From positions 124,001-188,000 of the forward strand of contig JBFMBX010000007.1 of assembly GCA_040754815.1 (NCBI GenBank): a DNA stretch of 64,000 nucleotides. The letters are read 5' to 3'. The DNA comes from Bellilinea sp040754815. Its GTDB lineage: Bacteria; Chloroflexota; Anaerolineae; Anaerolineales; Anaerolineaceae. Position 1 is the first letter of the stretch, and every line of letters begins with the position of its first letter. A program made the position numbers and the translations under genes. The notes under the pieces are model-generated. The model saw only the letters and a list, made by a program, of their open reading frames with translations, was not told the origin of the DNA and made no database searches. Of this stretch, positions 51,185 to 59,558 are shown one piece after another.

Positions 51185-52554
51185 TTACGGCTTCTTACCG
51201 CCTTCGCCGCCTGATTCCCCCGGCCCGCCCGGCTGACCATAACCGCTGCCCGGGGTGGGGGTCTCATCCGTCCACGGGTTGCCGCTGCCCTCGCCGCCCG
51301 GCCCGTAACCGCTGCCGGGAGTGGGCGTTTCATCCGTCCACGGGTTGCCGCTGCCCTCGCCGCCCGGCCCGTAACCGCTGCCGGGAGTGGGCGTTTCATC
51401 CGTCCACGGGTTGCCGCTGCCCTCGCCGCCCGGCCCGTAGCCGCTGCCGGGAGTGGGCGTTTCATCCGTCCACGGGTTGCCGCTGCCCTCGCCGCCCGGC
51501 CCGTAGCCGCTGCCCGGCGTGGGGGTATCATCCGTCCACGGGTTACCCTTACCCGGCTGGGCCGGTGGAACCTCCTGAGGAGGCAGGCCTTGCTGTAACC
51601 GCTGGCGGAANNNNNNNNNNNNNNNNNNNNNNNNNNNNNNNNNNNNNNNNNNNNNNNNNNNNNNNNNNNNNNNNNNNNNNNNNNNNNNNNNNNNNNNNNN
51701 NNNNNNNNNNTGCCCTCGCCGCCCGGCCCGTAGCCGCTGCCCGGCGTGGGGGTATCATCCGTCCACGGGTTACCCTTACCCGGCTGGGCCGGTGGAACCT
51801 CCTGAGGAGGCAGGCCTTGCTGTAACCGCTGGCGGAATTGCTGGGGCTCTTGTAAGCCGTTTTCTACCCACTGCAAGCGCTGTTGGATCATTTTGCGCGT
51901 TTGAGCAACCACCGCTTGATTGGCAGGCAGTTGACTCATCTGCTGCTCTTGCAGGCGCAGCCGCTCGCGGATTTGCTCCAAAGCCCGCAAAGTCTGTTCA
52001 TCGGGCAGGTTTTGTGCCAGACGCAAAGCCTGTTCCAGCTGCGCCTCGTAGCGCAGTTGCAGGGCTTCATCCGGCTGTTTTCCGGCTTCAATCATTGCCC
52101 GAATTTCCGCAACCCGCCGCTCGGCAAACTGCATTGCTACCTGCCAGCCGCTTTCGGGTTGGCTGGTTAGGCTCATGCGGGCATCCTCGCTCCACAATTT
52201 CAGGCCGTAAAGCGGCTGATCGGGCAGGCTGTTTTGGGCCGCTGCCACGGTTGCCCCGCCCCCCCCAAACACCAGTGAAAGCACCAGAACCAAAGCAAGA
52301 ATTGGATTGACCATGATAGACCGCTCCTTTCCTATCCTGAATATGAAGGGCGTCCAAATCCCTTTTGTTATAGGACGCCGTTTGGAGGATTGAGATACGG
52401 TCGCTGCCATTTGTTTTGCGCTTTCAAGAAAGGCTGCTCTGGTTTCCTCCGCCCGCTGGATATTGCGCGGCGGTACATCTTGCAGAATTTCCAGCCGCTT
52501 CTTCCATTTTTCGGTCAACTCATCTTGTTTTGCCATAATTTCACTCACTTTCAT
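51185..52554 (-). CDS. DUF5667-like membrane protein with C-terminal 22-aa repeats (interrupted by assembly gap)
   Basis: ATG 52554 is used; ATG 52536 is an alternative start. Domain order: about 90 cytosolic residues with basic helices (EKWKKRLEILQDVPPRN), a membrane helix (ILALVLVLSLVFGG), the DUF5667 pattern SLPDQPLYGLKLWSEDARMSL with a Gln/Glu-rich coiled coil, then PAQPGKG and repeats of GNPWTD[ED]TPTPGSGYGPGGEGS. The true stop is TAA at 51185-51187, reached only if the 127-bp overlap around the N gap is collapsed; then the protein is about 380 residues ending GGEGGKKP. It overlaps the sigma factor gene by 14 bases, so it may act as its membrane-bound partner (inference). Confidence 0.8.
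51241..51544 (-). repeat. 66-bp tandem repeats coding GNPWTDETPTPGSGYG-type units
   Basis: The anchor TCCACGGGTT recurs at 51271, 51337, 51403, 51469 and 51535, always 66 bases apart. Units are in frame, so each adds 22 residues. The copies are nearly identical, which makes true copy number uncertain in a short-read assembly. Confidence 0.9.
51484..51610. repeat. left copy of an exact 127-bp duplication flanking the N gap
   Basis: Identical base for base to 51711-51837. It contains non-repeat sequence (the start of the PAQPGKG region) as well as one repeat unit, so a real tandem copy is unlikely. Confidence 0.92.
51611..51710. other. assembly gap of 100 N, probably artificial
   Basis: Exactly 100 N between two identical 127-bp ends. 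Removing 51611-51837 shifts the frame by 227 bases and puts the DUF5667 gene into the frame with a clean C-terminus and TAA. Confidence 0.88.
51711..51837. repeat. right copy of the 127-bp duplication flanking the N gap
   Basis: Identical to 51484-51610. The length equals a k-mer size often used in de Bruijn assembly (127), the overlap expected between adjacent contigs. Confidence 0.92.
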
Positions 52555-53083
52555 CTTCTCCCAGCCAGCGGCGCAGCGAGGCGATGGCGCGGTGCTGCAG
52601 TGCTTTTACCGCGCCAACCGGCTTCTCGATAGCCGCCGCCACCTGTTCATTTTCCCAGCCTTCATAAAAACGCAGCAGAATCACCTGACGCTGATCCGGC
52701 GTGAGGGACTGCAATGCCGCTCGCAGCCGTTGTTTTTCCAATTCCCGCTGCATTGCTCCGTCCGCATCACTCTCACCCTCCTTGCCAGCATTCTCAATCA
52801 ATTCCACCTGCACCGGCTGACGGCGGAACACATCGGTTATCCAGTTATGCGCCACCCGGTAGAGATAGGCCTGCAAATGCTCTCGCGGCCCGCCGCCGTT
52901 ACGCAGTGCCTGCAAAAAACGGCCAAAGGTTTCGGCCACACATTCCTCCGCCAGATCGGCATTTCCCAGCAAGCGGACGGCATACCGATACAGCCCGTTA
53001 CTGTAACGGTCATAGATGGCAGCCAGACTGTCTAAATCGAACTGCCTTGCCCTTTCCAACAACTGGAATTCGTCATTTTTCAT
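52541..53083 (-). CDS. ECF-type RNA polymerase sigma factor
   Basis: 180 residues. Region 2: LLERARQFDLDSLAAIYDRYSNGLYRYAVRLLGNADLAEECVAETFGRFLQAL. Region 4: LRAALQSLTPDQRQVILLRFYEGWENEQVAAAIEKPVGAVKALQHRAIASLRRWL. There is no region 1 or 3, as in extracytoplasmic-function sigma factors. The overlapping downstream gene codes a membrane protein that could hold it inactive. A promoter-like GTAAC-N16-CGTC element upstream suggests it may control itself. Confidence 0.92.
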   Translation of the reverse strand: MKNDEFQLLERARQFDLDSLAAIYDRYSNGLYRYAVRLLGNADLAEECVAETFGRFLQALRNGGGPREHLQAYLYRVAHNWITDVFRRQPVQVELIENAGKEGESDADGAMQRELEKQRLRAALQSLTPDQRQVILLRFYEGWENEQVAAAIEKPVGAVKALQHRAIASLRRWLGEDESE

Positions 53084-53097
53084 TACTCATCAATTAT

Positions 53098-53122
53098 GAC
53101 GCCAATTGCTCAAAGTAGTTAC
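53098..53122 (-). promoter_or_regulatory. ECF-like promoter of the sigma factor gene (possible autoregulation)
   Basis: Minus strand GTAAC (53118-53122), 16-base spacer, CGTC (53098-53101). ECF promoters commonly read GGAAC-N16/17-CGTC. Transcription would start about 7 bases before the ATG. Confidence 0.35.
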
Positions 53123-53183
53123 GGCATGATATGTTTTGAAGTACAATTTTCTTTATTCATTTCGCTCATTTTGAAGGTTAATC

Positions 53184-53966
53184 ATGGTTGCCAAATCTAC
53201 ACTCCCCCAACCCATCTGGTGCGAACAGCTGAAGGTGCGCGTTTTCGAAGCCGACCTGAATAACCGCTGGAAGCCGACCGCCTTCTTTCACGCCATGGAA
53301 GAAGCCGCCGCAAACCACGCCCGCAATCTGGGATACGATTATCCCGATATGATAGCAAAAGGGATGATCTGGGTGCTCGCCCGCCTGAAAATCCGCTTCG
53401 ATGATTTTCCCACCATACCGGAAAAAATCATCCTGCAAACCTTTCCGCGCGGCATTCAGCAAAAAATCTTCTTCACCCGCGATTTTTTATTCACCTCCGT
53501 CTCCGGCAGAAGACTGGCGGTGGCAACCTCGGCATGGCTGCTGATTGACCCGCACAAACGGCGCATGTTACTGCCCAACACCTTGCCCGGCAAACTGCCG
53601 CTCAACGAAGGGCTAAGCGCACTCAACGAAAATCTGGAAAAAATCTCCCTGCCGGCAGAAATGACCGCCGTGCTGACCCGGCAGGCCGCTTACAGCGACC
53701 TTGACCTGATGAATCACGTCAATAACGCCCGCTACGTGGAATGGATTTGTGACTGCTTCCCCCCCGATCACTACCGCCGCTACCAGCCGGACTGGCTGCA
53801 AATCAACTACAACCACGAAGTCCTGCCCGGTGCCGGCGTAACGCTCTCGGTGGGTCAACGCTCGGATGAGCCGCTGGTTCACGCAATTTGCGGCACGCTT
53901 GACGGCAGTGAAACGCGCGCCTTCGAAGCAGAAATCGGCTGGCGGGAACGCCGCCAGCCCGAATGA
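53184..53966 (+). CDS. acyl-ACP thioesterase (FatA/FatB-like)
   Basis: 260 residues with AAGG upstream of ATG 53184. Two hot-dog halves: VFEADLNNRWKPTAFFHAMEEAAANHARNLGYD, and the catalytic LMNHVNNARYVEWICDCF (Asn177/His178). It hydrolyses acyl-ACP to free fatty acid and so sets chain length or feeds a fatty-acid pathway. It is divergent from the sigma factor gene and convergent with the serpin gene. Confidence 0.88.
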   Translation: MVAKSTLPQPIWCEQLKVRVFEADLNNRWKPTAFFHAMEEAAANHARNLGYDYPDMIAKGMIWVLARLKIRFDDFPTIPEKIILQTFPRGIQQKIFFTRDFLFTSVSGRRLAVATSAWLLIDPHKRRMLLPNTLPGKLPLNEGLSALNENLEKISLPAEMTAVLTRQAAYSDLDLMNHVNNARYVEWICDCFPPDHYRRYQPDWLQINYNHEVLPGAGVTLSVGQRSDEPLVHAICGTLDGSETRAFEAEIGWRERRQPE

Positions 53967-53996
53967 AAAAAAGCAGACCTGCAGCCTTTCCGCGAA

Positions 53997-55328
53997 TTAG
54001 CGCGGGTCAACCACCCGTCCGGCAAACAATAGCGTACCGCTTTGCTGATCCTCAATGAAGAACAGGAACGGGCGGTCTATGGTCAGTTCCACTTCATTCA
54101 TCGGCATACCTTTCAATTCCATAATCACAGCCGTGGCCGCGGCTGCTTCGGTGCCTTCTTCGTTGACATCCACATACGCCTTATGCACCACATTGGAAAT
54201 GAACAAATCCTTCCGCCCGGTCATACCGGAAAAATCCGCCAGCGAGCGGTCAAAAGCTGCCGGCATACCCATATTGGCCAGTGTCTGGCTCAGGTTGAAA
54301 TCGGTTTCCATCTTGAATTTGGGCATGGATAACCTGACCGCCGCCAGCGACAAATTGGAGCGGATTTCTTCCAGCAATTGAGGGGTGAAGGCTTTTTCCA
54401 CTTCCCCGAACTGCCCCTCATCCGGCACAATCAGCAGCATGCCGATGGAACTGTCCTGGTAAGGCAAACGAACCGCGCTGAAGTTTTTGCCCCGCATGTA
54501 GAGAAAATCCCTGTCAAGGTACATCATCGGCACATTCACCTGACTGCCGTCCAGCAGGGTAAAGGGCGCCTCGCGGGTCAATTCTCTGTCAAACGGATAC
54601 ACCCACGCTCCTTTGAAGTAAATGGCATTGACCAGCACCAGCCGCGTCATCGGGTTGAGCATACCCTGCGCAATCAGCTCTTTGATTTTTTCTCTGGTCT
54701 GCTCTTCCACCCAGCGGTTGATCAACTGACGGGCAGTTTCGGGGTCGCTGTAGTCCACGCGGTACATGCCCGCCCCATAATTTTCTGCCAGCAAATCCAG
54801 AAATTCGGGCAGAAAATCGAAACCTGCCTGCCCCCACAGAGAATTGGCAATGTTTAACTGAAAGGGCTGTTCATCGGCGGTGGGGGTTTTCTGCTCTGGC
54901 GGGCGCAGGTTCAAATCCAGCATGTTGAAGGCCGGGTGCAGCTGCTCCTGTGGCAGTGAAAAATGCAGCGTTTGCGCCATTTGCCGTTCGGTTTCACCGC
55001 GCGCGCCGGCAAAGGTCATCGCCAGCGCCAGCGAGATGCTGTACGGCGAGAAGAATAAATTGCCCGGCTCTTCGGCAAGCCGCTGATACAAATCCACCGC
55101 AAAAGCGGTATTGCCACTGACCAGTTCGCGCAAGGCCACATCACCACTGGAGGGCGACGTGTTTCGGGGACGGGAAGAAATCAGCAAAGATTCTTCACTC
55201 ATACCATTCTCCCTTGGGGTTGGCTCAGCCGTGGGCTTCGGCGGCACATTGGTAGCCGCCGGCGCGCAAGCGCTGAGGATTAACACCACTGCCAGAAATA
55301 CAACCTGCATTCTCCTCAGGGAAAGCAT
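53997..55328 (-). CDS. lipoprotein serpin (serine/cysteine protease inhibitor)
   Basis: 443 residues, ATG 55328 with AGGAGG 6 bases upstream. Lipobox LSAC at about 21, a Pro/Thr linker, then a full serpin fold: NLFFSPYSISLALAMTFAGARGETERQM, ITRLVLVNAIYFKGAW, NVVHKAYVDVNEEGTEAAAAT and FLFFIEDQQSGTLLFAGRVVDPR. The hinge GTEAAAAT (392-399) has small residues needed for the inhibitory strand insertion, so it is probably an active inhibitor. The P1 residue may be Lys406, by counting from the hinge; this is approximate. It is held outside the cell, so likely guards against foreign proteases. Confidence 0.92.
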   Translation of the reverse strand: MLSLRRMQVVFLAVVLILSACAPAATNVPPKPTAEPTPRENGMSEESLLISSRPRNTSPSSGDVALRELVSGNTAFAVDLYQRLAEEPGNLFFSPYSISLALAMTFAGARGETERQMAQTLHFSLPQEQLHPAFNMLDLNLRPPEQKTPTADEQPFQLNIANSLWGQAGFDFLPEFLDLLAENYGAGMYRVDYSDPETARQLINRWVEEQTREKIKELIAQGMLNPMTRLVLVNAIYFKGAWVYPFDRELTREAPFTLLDGSQVNVPMMYLDRDFLYMRGKNFSAVRLPYQDSSIGMLLIVPDEGQFGEVEKAFTPQLLEEIRSNLSLAAVRLSMPKFKMETDFNLSQTLANMGMPAAFDRSLADFSGMTGRKDLFISNVVHKAYVDVNEEGTEAAAATAVIMELKGMPMNEVELTIDRPFLFFIEDQQSGTLLFAGRVVDPR

Positions 55329-55373
55329 AGCATCCTCCTTTTCAAATATTCAGAGGGCTTTCAACAGTGATAA

Positions 55374-55399
55374 GACGATGCTATATGTCCGATAGTTCC
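55374..55399 (-). promoter_or_regulatory. ECF-like promoter of the serpin gene
   Basis: Minus strand GGAAC (55395-55399), 17-base spacer, CGTC (55374-55377), about 46 bases before the serpin ATG. It matches the common ECF form better than the sigma gene's own element. Confidence 0.4.
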
Positions 55400-55436
55400 C
55401 GCCGTCAGGTCGCCCGCTTTTTGCCTTGAATTATTA

Positions 55437-55466
55437 TTGTAAGTTTTTTGTAAGGATTGTTATATT
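55437..55466 (+). promoter_or_regulatory. sigma-70-like promoter of the HD-GYP gene
   Basis: TTGTAA (55437-55442), 18-base spacer, TATATT (55461-55466). It would give a leader of about 100 bases before ATG 55572, in an AT-rich stretch between the serpin and HD-GYP genes. Confidence 0.4.
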
Positions 55467-55571
55467 AAAAATTCAACCAAAAAGGACGATAATTTCTGAT
55501 GGTATTGTTCTTTGTTATGAGAGCCATGAAAGGTAAAGCCGGTTTACTTTCTCTCCGGACGGAATTCCTAC

Positions 55572-58175
55572 ATGACGCTTCGCAACCGCATCCTTCTGTT
55601 TTCGTTACTGGCAGGGGGCATTTCCATCCTCAGCCTGATTTTAATTTCCAACAGGCTCTTTCTCAACCAGTACCGCAATTTAGAAGTACATTTGCTGAAG
55701 GATGACTTGAATCGGGTGCAGGCTGCCATTGAGCGGGATCTGATCTTCCTCAGCAGTGTTGCCGCCGATTGGGGCTACTGGGATGAAACATACCGGTTTA
55801 TCAAGGGGCATAACCCCGCCTATCCAAAAGAAAACCTGACCCCCACCACTTTTGAAGGGTTGGGGGTAGATGTCATGTTGTTCTATGACGCCAACCTTCA
55901 CCGCGTTGCTTCATATTCGGTCAACCCCCTCACCTTCAACACTATTCCGCTGCCGCCGGATGTTGACCGGCAAATCTTCCAAACCTTGCTCGGCATGCTG
56001 CCGCTGACGGCCGATTTTGAGCAAAAAGGGCTGCTCCCCACTCAGTTCGGGCCGCTTCTGTTTGCCGGCCGTGCCATTTTACGCAACGATGCCGTTGGTC
56101 AGCCGGCCGGCCTGCTCATCATCGGGCGTTACCTCAACGACCTGCGCGTTGCCGAGTGGGAAAGCAGCACCAGCTTAGCCATTGAAATTGAACCTGTCTC
56201 CAATCCTCAACTGCCGCCGGAATTTCGCTCGGCCTATAAATTTCTGAGCAGTACCGGCCAAAATTCATCGTTCGTTCAATTTCCCCAAGCCGGACGTGGT
56301 GAATTGATCAAAGGCTACTCCACTCTGTCAACTGTACGAGGCAGTGATTATCTCATCCTCCAAATCAGCAAAACCCCGCACATTTACAACACCGGTTTTA
56401 TCAATTTCCGCAATTACCTGTTATTTATCGGCTTTCTTGCCCTGGTGATGGGGACACTGTCGTGGTTGTTTTTCAGCCGCACTTTCTCCTCCCGCCTGTT
56501 TGCCATCATCCACGCCATTAACCGTTTTCGGGAAACACGCGATTTTTCGATCACCATCCCCATGCGCGGCAGGGACGAACTCAGCCAGTTAGGTGTCGCG
56601 CTCAGCGAGATGATCAGCGATTTGGGGCGCTATCATTACGCGCTGGCAGCCTCCGAACGCCAGTACCGCGAAATGCTGCAAAAAATGCAGTTGATTGCCG
56701 TCATCCTTGATCGTGAAGGCAAAGTGGTCTTCAGCAACGAATACTTTTTGAAGTTAACCGGCTGGAATTGGCAGGATGTGCTGCAATGTGACTGGTTCGA
56801 GCGCTTTATGCTGCCCGCCGAACGCGAGAAACGCCGTGCGCGCTACCTCCAGCACATCCAGCGGGAGAAAATAGATCACCAGCAGGAATCGTGGCTGCTC
56901 ACCCGCACGGGTGACAAACGGCTGATTGCGTGGAACAACACCTTCATCCGCAACCCGGATGGTTCGGTGGCCGGCATGGCGCGCATCGGGCAGGACATCA
57001 CCGAAGCCCGTCAAAATGAAGAGAAAATCCGCCAGCACTTGCAGGAATCCAGTTTATTGCTGGAGCGCCTGCAAACTCTGCGTGAGATTGATACCACCAT
57101 CACCAGTCCGCAAACCCCCAGCGAGAAGATGGAAATCATTATGAACACCATCAAAACCGCACTCAAGGTGGATGCGGTCAATATCCTCACCGAAAGCGTG
57201 CCCGGCTTTCTGCTGCCTTATGCCAGCCGCGGCTTCAATCTGGCGCAGATCATGCCCATTTCGGCACAAATCAAGGTCAAAGAAGCCGAAGACTCGCTCA
57301 ACCGGGGGATTCCGCTGATCATCAACCGGCTGGTGATGGGAGAACTCTCTCACTGGCTGACCAGCCGCTTCAGCGGTTTTATGCCCTACCAGTTTTACGC
57401 CGCTGTTCCCATGCTGGTAAACGGCAAGCGCTATGGCATTCTGGAAGTATTTGCCCACAAGCCCTTTACCCCCGGCGATGAATGGCGGGCATTTTTCCAG
57501 ACCCTTGCCTCTCAAACAGCCATCGCGCTGGATCATAACCAGATGATTCAGGATATCCAGCACGCTTATCAGGAATTGCAGCAGGCTTACCGCGCCACCA
57601 TCGAAGGCTGGTCGGCCACGCTGGAACTGCGTGACAAAGAAACACAGGGACACTCCGAACGCATGCTGACACTCAGCGAACGGCTTGGGCGGCGTATGGG
57701 GCTGAACGAAAAACAGCTGGAAGACCTGCGCTACGGCGTGCTGTTGCATGATATCGGTAAAATGGCCGTGCCGGATGCCATCCTGAACAAACCCGGCCCG
57801 CTGAGCGAGGAAGAATGGGCGGTCATGCGCCAGCATCCCCAATTTGCCTATGATGTGCTTTCCAAAATCCCCTTCCTCAAAGGTGCAATGGATGTCATCT
57901 ACTGCCATCACGAACGCTGGGACGGCAGCGGTTACCCGCGCGGTTTGAAGGGCGAACAAATCCCCTTATACGCGCGCATTTTTGCCGTGGTGGATGTGTG
58001 GGACGCCCTCACCAACGACCGCCCCTACCGCGAAGCGTGGAGCACGGAAAAAGCGCTGGCCTACCTGCAAGAGCAGGCCGGCATCCTTTTCGATCCTCAG
58101 GTGGTAGAAAAGTTTGTGGCGCTCATTCTGGAAGAAAGTCAGCCCGCATCCTTGGCTGCCACGCCAGAGGTGTGA
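55572..58175 (+). CDS. CHASE4-HAMP-PAS-GAF-HD-GYP cyclic-di-GMP phosphodiesterase
   Basis: 867 residues. Order: membrane helix (6-28); CHASE4 sensor outside the cell (LLKDDLNRVQAAIERDLIFL, SVAADWGYWDETYRF); second helix near 280; HAMP (about 300-355); PAS (about 365-480, with IAVILDREGKVVFSNEYFLKLTGW); GAF (about 515-660); HD-GYP (about 680-850). Catalytic motifs HDIGK (from 726), HHERWDGSGYP (779-789) and RIFAVVDVWDALTNDRPYR are intact, so it probably breaks down cyclic di-GMP in response to an outside signal. Such enzymes often govern surface and glycan behaviour. Confidence 0.9.
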   Translation: MTLRNRILLFSLLAGGISILSLILISNRLFLNQYRNLEVHLLKDDLNRVQAAIERDLIFLSSVAADWGYWDETYRFIKGHNPAYPKENLTPTTFEGLGVDVMLFYDANLHRVASYSVNPLTFNTIPLPPDVDRQIFQTLLGMLPLTADFEQKGLLPTQFGPLLFAGRAILRNDAVGQPAGLLIIGRYLNDLRVAEWESSTSLAIEIEPVSNPQLPPEFRSAYKFLSSTGQNSSFVQFPQAGRGELIKGYSTLSTVRGSDYLILQISKTPHIYNTGFINFRNYLLFIGFLALVMGTLSWLFFSRTFSSRLFAIIHAINRFRETRDFSITIPMRGRDELSQLGVALSEMISDLGRYHYALAASERQYREMLQKMQLIAVILDREGKVVFSNEYFLKLTGWNWQDVLQCDWFERFMLPAEREKRRARYLQHIQREKIDHQQESWLLTRTGDKRLIAWNNTFIRNPDGSVAGMARIGQDITEARQNEEKIRQHLQESSLLLERLQTLREIDTTITSPQTPSEKMEIIMNTIKTALKVDAVNILTESVPGFLLPYASRGFNLAQIMPISAQIKVKEAEDSLNRGIPLIINRLVMGELSHWLTSRFSGFMPYQFYAAVPMLVNGKRYGILEVFAHKPFTPGDEWRAFFQTLASQTAIALDHNQMIQDIQHAYQELQQAYRATIEGWSATLELRDKETQGHSERMLTLSERLGRRMGLNEKQLEDLRYGVLLHDIGKMAVPDAILNKPGPLSEEEWAVMRQHPQFAYDVLSKIPFLKGAMDVIYCHHERWDGSGYPRGLKGEQIPLYARIFAVVDVWDALTNDRPYREAWSTEKALAYLQEQAGILFDPQVVEKFVALILEESQPASLAATPEV

Positions 58176-58203
58176 GCACTTTTTGGCCGCATTCCCCCCG
58201 CAC

Positions 58204-59424
58204 TTAAAATAACTCCGGGCTGATTTCCACTCTTTCCGCCCCCAGACCGGTTTGAAAAGCCGCCAGTCCATTCTCCACAGCCGCCCGTAAATGAACATCG
58301 TCTTGCTCTGCTCCCGCCTCCCACCACCAGCCGCGAATTCGCAGGGTTTTCTTGCGCCTTTCCAGCACGGCATCGCAACGGGCAACGAAACGCTCGCCGA
58401 ATAGAACCGGCAGGGTATACGCCCCAAAGCGGCGCACGGCAGGCGGTTTATACAACTCCCAGATGTAATCGAAATCGAACAACCAGCGGATGACCTCTCG
58501 CTGCCAGAGCAAGTTATCCAGCGGCGGCAGAAAAACAACCCGATCCGTTGCCGTTTTCTCCACCCTGTTCTGCTGCCATGCCTGCCAGTCCTGACGGCGC
58601 AGGAACAGGGTTTTGCCTTCCAGCTGTTCAATTCCCACCGCCATCAAGTCACCCCGCTCCACCAGCCGCGCCAGAGAAGCCAGACGTTCACCGGCCTTCA
58701 TGCCCAGAATGCCGCCCCATGCCTCGCCCGCCGCCGGAGATGCCAGCCCCATGCCGCCGACCCGCCGCAGAACATGCCAGTCATGATAATCTTCCAGCCG
58801 CTCGAAGGGTGATTTTGCCGTAAGAATTTCGGCGGGCAACAAACGCTCGCTCAGGTCAAAATAGCGGCGGCTTCCCACGCGGTGATGAATGCCGATTTCA
58901 CCCATGTTATACAGGTTTTCCAGAGCGGCCCCTTCCACCCGCACCGGCACCCCCCACCAGCCCTCTATATGAGTACCGGTCTGCAAGTCCAGTGAAGAAA
59001 CCGCCCCCTGCCGGCGAATCAAATCCAGCACTTTGGGTTGGAATTGAAGAACCTGCTCATGGGACAGGCGGTGATTGCGGCGGCTTTCTTCGCGCCGCAT
59101 GGCAAAAAAGGGGTAATCCTCCACCGGATAGATGGACTGGACTTTGTCCCAGCCGTCCCACAACCTGCGCTCCCCGTAGAGTAATTCATCCAGCCACCGC
59201 GGCTGATAGTCCCGCACGCGCGCCTGCAAAACCAGATGCGGACTCCATCCCACCACACTGACCGGATCGAACTGCACGCAGCCAGCTCGTCGAAAATAAG
59301 CCAAAATTCCCTGTTTGCCCTCCAATGAATGAACGGGCAGCAAAAACTGCTGCCAGAGCATAAAGCGGCGGGCCTCGCCGGGCGGTAGAACCATCTCGGC
59401 TTTAAATTGCTTCATTGCAGACAT
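58204..59424 (-). CDS. YcaQ/AlkX-family winged-helix DNA glycosylase
   Basis: 406 residues from ATG 59424, with AAGGA upstream. N-terminal HTH_42 repeats, then GCVQFDPVSVVGWSPHLVLQARVRDY. The Q-F-D stretch matches the QxD catalytic motif as I recall it for YcaQ (AlkX), the relative of AlkZ that unhooks interstrand crosslinks (AlkZ proper has QxQ). Later ILGMKAGERLASLARLVERGDLM and PAVRRFGAYTLPVLFGERFVARCDAVLERRKKTLRI fit the family. It probably repairs alkylated or crosslinked DNA. Confidence 0.82.
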   Translation of the reverse strand: MSAMKQFKAEMVLPPGEARRFMLWQQFLLPVHSLEGKQGILAYFRRAGCVQFDPVSVVGWSPHLVLQARVRDYQPRWLDELLYGERRLWDGWDKVQSIYPVEDYPFFAMRREESRRNHRLSHEQVLQFQPKVLDLIRRQGAVSSLDLQTGTHIEGWWGVPVRVEGAALENLYNMGEIGIHHRVGSRRYFDLSERLLPAEILTAKSPFERLEDYHDWHVLRRVGGMGLASPAAGEAWGGILGMKAGERLASLARLVERGDLMAVGIEQLEGKTLFLRRQDWQAWQQNRVEKTATDRVVFLPPLDNLLWQREVIRWLFDFDYIWELYKPPAVRRFGAYTLPVLFGERFVARCDAVLERRKKTLRIRGWWWEAGAEQDDVHLRAAVENGLAAFQTGLGAERVEISPELF

Positions 59425-59454
59425 AAATTATTTTCCTTGAAAAGGGTTGCATCA

Positions 59455-59482
59455 ATCATAACACATTTGTTCTAATTCTCAA
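59455..59482 (-). promoter_or_regulatory. sigma-70 promoter of the YcaQ-type gene
   Basis: Minus strand TTGAGA (59477-59482), 16-base spacer, TATGAT (59455-59460); transcription would start about 24 bases before the ATG at 59424, which has a normal ribosome site. Confidence 0.5.
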
Positions 59483-59558
59483 GGAAATTGCTTTCCTTCA
59501 TCCCCTTGTTCAATTCAACTGATCCTTTTTTATCCTGCCTGCCGCAAGGTGATGCGCC

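Noticed and set aside
51241..51544. Possible CRISPR array (66-bp repeat)
   Set aside because: The repeats are head-to-tail without spacers, keep one reading frame, and code a regular 22-residue unit of a membrane protein.
51112..51610. Frameshift or pseudogene in the DUF5667-like gene after the gap
   Set aside because: The shift disappears when the 127-bp overlap is collapsed, so it comes from the assembly and is not a real lesion.
51175..51825. Plus-strand frame of 216 codons through the repeat and the N gap
   Set aside because: It is antisense to the repeat region, contains the N gap, and is Arg/Pro/Cys-rich with no family match.
59481..59498. Short hairpin AAGGAAA-TTGC-TTTCCTT
   Set aside because: It overlaps the -35 of the YcaQ-type promoter and has no GC-rich stem, so it is weak as a terminator.
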